NCBI GenBank assembly: GCA_018806915.1
Contig: JAGKQI010000081.1
Span: 744,001 to 808,000 of the forward strand
Reading direction: 5' to 3'
Length of the DNA: 64,000 nt
Origin: Phytophthora colocasiae
Taxonomy: Eukaryota > Oomycota > Peronosporomycetes > Peronosporales > Peronosporaceae
Part shown: positions 58,520 through 64,000 of the stretch, piece by piece
Layout: each line of letters begins with the position of its first letter
How positions within the stretch are numbered: position 1 is the first letter of the stretch
The notes under the pieces: generated by a model
The model's input: the letters and a program-made list of their open reading frames with translations, nothing else
Databases searched by the model: none
Told to the model about the DNA's origin: nothing
Made by a program: the position numbers and the translations under genes

Positions 58520-60619
58520 ATGTCGATCGCGTCGCTTGCCCCTGCCAACAGCAAGAAGGCGAGAGTGACAGCGCTCAATTCTTTTGCAGCGTTTCTGGAA
58601 ACTGAGAACATGACACTGACCAAAACCCACGAACTAATTGGTGGAGACAAGACTGGTAAGGTGCTACGAATTCTATTAGATAAGTATGCGTATTCTCTTG
58701 CTAGAGCAACCGACAAGTCTCGTTCGACAAACACCTGTCTCGCCTACTTTGGAAATGTCAAGAACTGGTTGCTGGATATGTATCCTCAACAAGGTTCGAT
58801 AGTAAAACCTCAGCTACAGAAGGTTCTCGCAGGTCTTGGAAAATTTTGCAACAATCGAGAGGGTGGTGGTTTTGAAAAAAAAGCACCCCCATGTTCTAAG
58901 CAAGATTTGGAAACTATAGTTCGAATATTGTACACCTCCGAGTCTGCAGACGCTTACTTAGACGCCTCACTAATTGTGATGCTGTGGTACTTATACGGAC
59001 GTAGCTCGGATGCAGAACAACTTGAAAAGCAACAGCTCTCTATACTACCTGGTGAGTTTGCTAATTACTGTTGCTAGTTAAAAACAAAATCTAACCCGAT
59101 ATACAAATTTTAGGTGGAGTGCTTTTCCTACGATTCAAACGAGTGAAAACAGCATTGTTGCAGGGTATTTCGCTGTTTAAAAACCCAACAAGCTTCATGA
59201 CGTGTCCGATTTTTACCTTAGCGGCGTCACTCGCTACACAGACGGCGCCAAGCAAGCGCTTCTACCTCAATTCATGTCAAAGAAGCGAAACACAGAAAAT
59301 GCGAACGACGTCGAGGAGCTCAGTCTAATTGAACTGCTTGAGGCAGACGACAGCCCCAATCCACTGGAATGCACCCAGCAGTCTTCCATAAACGCATCTG
59401 TACCTGGAGCACAAGCGTACGTGAACAGACTGTTGATTAGGATCAAGAAAGTGGCGCATCAGAAGCGGTTATAGCTTACCTTCGGGCTTACTTCTCATTC
59501 CTTTCGTCGCGGTGCTGCCATGCATGCCAACGACGGTAGTCTGGCTGAAAACTGGATCATTGAGCGCGGTGGGTGGCAATTGGATCGTGTGAATAAGGCG
59601 TTTGGGTACATGCTGGGGACCACTCAGGCGGATCAAAATGTAGGCCGTGTCCTGAGCGGATTACACCCAAAGGAAGGCGCAAGGCTCCCGTCTCTCCATG
59701 CCCTGGACCCACCGATTCGTGACCGTGCTCGTGCTCTCCAAGTACTGCTGTTCTCGAACACGCTCGCTTTTTCTGACTCAGCTCTCAACCTAGACGAAGC
59801 TGTTGCAGACTGTTTGACGGCAACTGTAGTCATGCACTACCCTGATGACCGTAGCGCCCTTGTGTGCAGACTGCGCAGTGTCATGGCGGAACAGTCCATT
59901 GGAGAAGCTGAGATGCTGGCTTGGAGTGCCACCATACGTCGAGCCTTCGATCCTCCTCTAGAATTGCCAAGCTCTCGAGAAGTGAACTCCGAATCATCAG
60001 CAGTTTTGGAACTCGTAAAACGCCAGTCGGAGCAGATTGACGTCCTCGTCCTACAAAACAAGAGGCTTGAAGATCGACTGTTACCAGTTGAAGCCTACTT
60101 CCATACACATACCGATCGCCAAACAGCCAGCGAACAAACCAGTGTTGACGCAGTAGTTTCCATTGACGTGCAGAATGTCCAGAACGCAGTCCGCCCAAAG
60201 AAGAAGAGTACACGGTCGCTCTCAGCCGTTTGGTACGAGTGGGTTACTGCGACGCCACGTGTATATGCCCCGCGTTCTGTAAAAAATCCACGCTATACGA
60301 GTCGAGACACGCGGTAGGATACATGTTGCTGTTCGTACCGATGGGGTTTGCGCTGCATGAAGCTTCTGCCGCGTTTAAAAGCGAAGTACTGGAAATCGGG
60401 GAGCGTGCACAGAAGAACTTGATCGTATTCTTGAAGGAGAATGGCTCTTCAGCCATTGCGGTCGGCACAGCGTTGAAAATCCTTCGCAAGATGCTTCAGA
60501 ACGGCAAACTCGACGCACATATAGCGCGTTACCACGAGCAAGTCGAAAACGGAAGCATCATACACCCAACACCAGTCACCGCACTCCCCAGCTTCATTCG
60601 CACACGCCCCATACAATAA
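58520..60619 (+). pseudogene. Crypton tyrosine recombinase, copy 1 (frameshifted)
   Basis: Exon 1 (58520-59051) starts MSIASLAPANSKKARVTALN and contains the first catalytic Arg in YLYGRSSDAEQL. A 62-bp intron (59052-59113; GTGAGT donor, TTTTAG acceptor) leads in phase to GGVLFLRFKRVKTALLQG. The frame then shifts near 59250, and a TAG at 59472 precedes SHSFRRGAAMH (HxxR) and the candidate nucleophile Tyr in NKAFGYM. The C-terminal GCR1_C-like domain begins SLSAVWYEWVTATPRVY and is broken by an A-run indel near 60283 that copy 2 does not have. The shifts near 59250 and the TAG are shared with copy 2, so they predate the duplication or reflect introns I did not resolve. Confidence 0.8.
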
Positions 60620-60668
60620 TCTACATATTCATATACAATACAGAGCACAAACAGTATAGTCAAATGAA

Positions 60669-60747
60669 GGCGATGATCGGATTCGAACCGATCGCAGCAA
60701 AAGCTGCTCCTCCACCCAGGAGGCACCGTCACAGAATAAACACCGCC
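60669..60747 (-). ncRNA. tRNA-like sequence at the 3' end of Crypton copy 1
   Basis: Minus strand: acceptor-like GGCGGTG/CATCGCC (7 pairs, one G-U), hairpins CCTCC-GGAGG and GCAGC-TTTT-GCTGC, and a perfect T arm ATCGG-TTCGAAT-CCGAT with B box GGTTCGAATCC. The D arm is not canonical, so this is not a standard tRNA gene. The second hairpin could be a class II variable arm, or the structure may be shorter, using GACGGTG at 60724-60730 as acceptor. It lies 50 bp beyond the recombinase stop, inside the mobile unit. Confidence 0.5.
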
Positions 60748-61008
60748 CCACAGCATACACAGGGACGCATACTCACCAGGAGCTGTCGGTACACACCTCA
60801 CAAGAACGCACAGGAACACACGCACACGCCGGGGCTTGTAGGAGCTTCTGAGCCGTCACTAGCACGAGGTATGCCACGAGATCCTTGTCCTTGTCTAGAA
60901 GAGTAAGAGGAAGGCACGTGGCAGCGATTGGTGTGCACACAGTGTCACTATAGAATGTCACTAAAGTGATTTAGGTTTTTACCGGTACAGGTTGGAACCG
61001 GTCAGACC

Positions 61009-61056
61009 TGGTTGGAATTTTTACGGTATGGTATAATATTCCCTCTATTCCAACCA
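61009..61056. repeat. Central att-like junction with inverted arms
   Basis: The junction of the two units reads TGGTTGGAAT (61009-61018), a 28-bp spacer containing GTATGG (61026-61031), then ATTCCAACCA (61047-61056). The two 10-bp arms are perfect inverted repeats, one from each element end. This is the layout of a tyrosine-recombinase core site. Further GGTTGGAA/TTCCAACC words lie at about 60990 and 61155-61195. Confidence 0.65.
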
Positions 61057-61329
61057 AGCTATTTTTGTAAATTTGTATAGCAACTTAATCCGCCAATAAA
61101 AATAGACTTTAGAGACAATTTTGGCCAATCATGTGAAATTGTAGAAAGGGAAAATGGTTCCAACCATTCTGACCATATATAGTTGGAATATTTTGAAAAT
61201 ATGTGGTATTCAATACAATAGTCCTTACAAATGCATATTCACAAAATATCCTGAAGTTTCTGACTAATGACAGAAGTTCCAACTACACAGGAGTTTCGCC
61301 TTCACAATTAGAAGTAGTCCGCAGAAGCG

Positions 61330-63431
61330 ATGTCGATCGCGTCGCTTGCCCCTGCCAACAGCAAGAAGGCGAGAGTGACAGCGCTCAATTCTTTTGCAGC
61401 GTTTCTGGAAACTGAGAACATGACACTGACCAAAACCCACGAACTAATTGGTGGAGACAAGACTGGTAAGGTGCTACGAATTCTATTAGATAAGTATGCG
61501 TATTCTCTTGCTAGAGCAACCGACAAGTCTCGTTCGACAAACACCTGTCTCGCCTACTTTGGAAATGTCAAGAACTGGTTGCTGGATATGTATCCTCAAC
61601 AAGGTTCGATAGTAAAACCTCAGCTACAGAAGGTTCTCGCAGGTCTTGGAAAATTTTGCAACAATCGAGAGGGTGGTGGTTTTGAAAAAAAAAGCACCCC
61701 CATGTTCTAAGCAAGATTTGGAAACTATAGTTCGAATATTGTACACCTCCGAGTCTGCAGACGCTTACTTAGACGCCTCACTAATTGTGATGCTGTGGTA
61801 CTTATACGGACGTAGCTCGGATGCAGAACAACTTGAAAAGCAACAGCTCTCTATACTACCTGGTGAGTTTGCTAATTACTGTTGCTAGTTAAAAACAAAA
61901 TCTAACCCGATATACAAATTTTAGGTGGAGTGCTTTTCCTACGATTCAAACGAGTGAAAACAGCATTGTTGCAGGGTATTTCGCTGTTTAAAAACCCAAC
62001 AAGCTTCATGACGTGTCCGATTTTTACCTTAGCGGCGTCACTCGCTACACAGACGGCGCCAAGCAAGCGCTTCTACCTCAATTCATGTCAAAGAAGCGAA
62101 ACACAGAAAATGCGAACGACGTCGAGGAGCTCAGTCTAATTGAACTGCTTGAGGCAGACGACAGCCCCAATCCACTGGAATGCACCCAGCAGTCTTCCAT
62201 AAACGCATCTGTACCTGGAGCACAAGCGTACGTGAACAGACTGTTGATTAGGATCAAGAAAGTGGCGCATCAGAAGCGGTTATAGCTTACCTTCGGGCTT
62301 ACTTCTCATTCCTTTCGTCGCGGTGCTGCCATGCATGCCAACGACGGTAGTCTGGCTGAAAACTGGATCATTGAGCGCGGTGGGTGGCAATTGGATCGTG
62401 TGAATAAGGCGTTTGGGTACATGCTGGGGACCACTCAGGCGGATCAAAATGTAGGCCGTGTCCTGAGCGGATTACACCCAAAGGAAGGCGCAAGGCTCCC
62501 GTCTCTCCATGCCCTGGACCCACCGATTCGTGACCGTGCTCGTGCTCTCCAAGTACTGCTGTTCTCGAACACGCTCGCTTTTTCTGACTCAGCTCTCAAC
62601 CTAGACGAAGCTGTTGCAGACTGTTTGACGGCAACTGTAGTCATGCACTACCCTGATGACCGTAGCGCCCTTGTGTGCAGACTGCGCAGTGTCATGGCGG
62701 AACAGTCCATTGGAGAAGCTGAGATGCTGGCTTGGAGTGCCACCATACGTCGAGCCTTCGATCCTCCTCTAGAATTGCCAAGCTCTCGAGAAGTGAACTC
62801 CGAATCATCAGCAGTTTTGGAACTCGTAAAACGCCAGTCGGAGCAGATTGACGTCCTCGTCCTACAAAACAAGAGGCTTGAAGATCGACTGTTACCAGTT
62901 GAAGCCTACTTCCATACACATACCGATCGCCAAACAGCCAGCGAACAAACCAGTGTTGACGCAGTAGTTTCCATTGACGTGCAGAATGTCCAGAACGCAG
63001 TCCGCCCAAAGAAGAAGAGTACACGGTCGCTCTCAGCCGTTTGGTACGAGTGGTTTACTGCGACGCCACGTGTATATGCCCCGCGTTCTGTAAAAAAAAC
63101 CACGCTATACGAGTCGAGACACGCGGTAGGATACATGTTGCTGTTCGTACCGATGGGGTTTGCGCTGCATGAAGCTTCTGCCGCGTTTAAAAGCGAAGTA
63201 CTGGAAATCGGGGAGCGTGCACAGAAGAACTTGATCGTATTCTTGAAGGAGAATGGCTCTTCAGCCATTGCGGTCGGCACAGCGTTGAAAATCCTTCGCA
63301 AGATGCTTCAGAACGGCAAACTCGACGCACATATAGCGCGTTACCACGAGCAAGTCGAAAACGGAAGCATCATACACCCAACACCAGTCACCGCACTCCC
63401 CAGCTTCATTCGCACACGCCCCATACAATAA
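61330..63431 (+). pseudogene. Crypton tyrosine recombinase, copy 2 (frameshifted early, intact C-terminal half)
   Basis: Same structure as copy 1: exon 1 from 61330, intron 61863-61924, HxxR and Tyr motifs after 62310, and GCR1_C-like domain. Here exon 1 has one extra A in the run near 61685, so the frame is lost after 121 codons and resumes in another phase. The C-terminal ORF 62331-63431 (366 residues) is unbroken, unlike copy 1. The two copies have complementary homopolymer defects, and the shared shift and TAG also remain. Confidence 0.8.
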
Positions 63432-63480
63432 TCTACATATTCATATACAATACAGAGCACAAACAGTATAGTCAAATGAA

Positions 63481-63559
63481 GGCGATGATCGGATTCGAAC
63501 CGATCGCAGCAAAAGCTGCTCCTCCACCCAGGAGGCACCGTCACAGAATAAACACCGCC
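63481..63559 (-). ncRNA. tRNA-like sequence at the 3' end of Crypton copy 2
   Basis: Duplicate of the copy 1 tRNA-like sequence with the same acceptor, hairpins and B box, at the same distance from the recombinase stop. I see no differences between the two copies. Confidence 0.5.
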
Positions 63560-63837
63560 CCACAGCATACACAGGGACGCATACTCACCAGGAGCTGTCG
63601 GTACACACCTCACAAGAACGCACAGGAACACACGCACACGCCGGGGCTTGTAGGAGCTTCTGAGCCGTCACTAGCACGAGGTATGCCACGAGATCCTTGT
63701 CCTTGTCTAGAAGAGTAAGAGGAAGGCACGTGGCAGCGATTGGTGTGCACACAGTGTCACTATAGAATGTCACTAAAGTGATTTAGGTTTTTACCGGTAC
63801 AGGTTGGAACCGGTCAGACCTGGTTGGAATTTTTACG

Positions 63838-63843
63838 GTATGG
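63838..63843 (+). repeat. Right att-like junction GTATGG
   Basis: Preceded by TGGTTGGAATTTTTACG as at the central junction, and followed by GGGGTCGATAAAAATTG, which is not Crypton sequence. Confidence 0.65.
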
Positions 63844-64000
63844 GGGGTCGATAAAAATTGTACGAGGCGAGGGGGGGGGTCAGATTATTTGATTGGCTCC
63901 CTAGATCTCCTTTCGTTTTTGTTTAGGGTTTGGACGCCTATTTTTCTTCGAGTCCATTTAAACTGTGATGAAATGACCCCCCCCCCCCCCCCTAGAGTTT
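63844..64000. other. Right flank with G and C homopolymer runs
   Basis: Contains a G run near 63872 followed by TCAG and a C run near 63978 preceded by TGA, in inverted orientation about 100 bp apart. They might be ends of a small MITE or low-complexity sequence. No gene. Confidence 0.3.

Larger units (their letters stand above)
58216..61031 (+). mobile_element. Crypton copy 1 of a tandem pair
   Basis: The unit runs from one GTATGG (58216-58221) to the next (61026-61031). It encodes a tyrosine recombinase with an intron and has a tRNA-like 3' region. It is almost identical to copy 2; by eye the differences are two A-run indels and a few substitutions. There are no long terminal repeats, and the short direct repeats at the edges fit tyrosine-recombinase integration. 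Confidence 0.85.
61026..63843 (+). mobile_element. Crypton copy 2 of the tandem pair
   Basis: Head-to-tail duplicate of copy 1, ending at the third GTATGG (63838-63843), after which unrelated G-rich sequence starts. Period 2810-2812 bp. It either inserted into the att-like end of copy 1 or arose by unequal recombination. Confidence 0.85.

Noticed and set aside
60669..60747. Functional class II tRNA gene reading of the Crypton 3' sequence
   Set aside because: The acceptor and T arms are good but the D arm is not canonical and the anticodon loop is too short, so I call it only tRNA-like.
1..64000. CRISPR arrays, operons or ribosome binding sites
   Set aside because: The DNA is eukaryotic with spliceosomal introns; no regularly spaced direct repeats with unique spacers were seen.

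Overview
The window is nuclear DNA of an oomycete, most likely a Phytophthora. The evidence is short GT-AG introns of about 60-75 bp, compact intergenic spacers, a Crinkler-type effector relic, an M96/bZIP-like regulator, and a repeat content (Ty3/Gypsy LTR elements, Crypton tyrosine-recombinase elements, PiggyBac, Mutator, Merlin, hAT and Tc1 relics) typical of that genus. No species is claimed. All similarity statements come from reading motifs by eye; no database was searched.

Layout. (1) 1-5086 is the 5' half of a Ty3/Gypsy-like LTR element on the minus strand, with a 215-bp LTR, gag, an acidic ORF behind an in-frame TGA, and the start of a further ORF in the -1 frame. (2) 5087-8570 is gene-poor, with a 709-bp TA-flanked MITE that ends 13 bp before the ATG of a small secreted repeat peptide. 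(3) 8571-22060 is a gene island: bZIP/START-like regulator, Crinkler pseudogene, ABHD-type hydrolase, actin divergent from a multipass membrane protein, a Ser-rich predicted surface protein, an Arb2/FAM172-AGC kinase fusion, mitochondrial uL11, and an intronless second ABHD hydrolase. (4) 22080-23621 is an apparently intact Tc1-type transposon with long IR/DR ends, inserted 19 bp upstream of the second hydrolase. (5) 23.9-25.9 kb holds hAT and Crypton relics. (6) 25934-27792 is a solo LTR and 28432-45594 is a 17.2-kb ambisense Gypsy element of the same family (LTRs about 1.69 kb, 4-bp target duplications). It carries gag, protease, RT, two RNase H domains, integrase and chromodomain on the minus strand, and two further large ORFs on the plus strand. 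(7) 45.6-56 kb is a graveyard of Mutator-like, Merlin-like and nested PiggyBac-like elements. (8) 56.0-63.8 kb has a degenerate Crypton followed by a head-to-tail pair of nearly identical Cryptons sharing short GTATGG junctions. All three have a tRNA-like sequence, in antisense, 29-50 bp after the recombinase stop.

The most interesting signals are: the Crypton/tRNA-like association and the tandem pair with three att-like junctions; the ambisense LTR element; short near-palindromic words dispersed through each LTR element in coding and non-coding DNA on both strands; the Arb2-kinase fusion; and the secreted peptide with two dibasic-flanked 16-residue repeats. Most transposon genes carry frameshifts. 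The host genes look intact.
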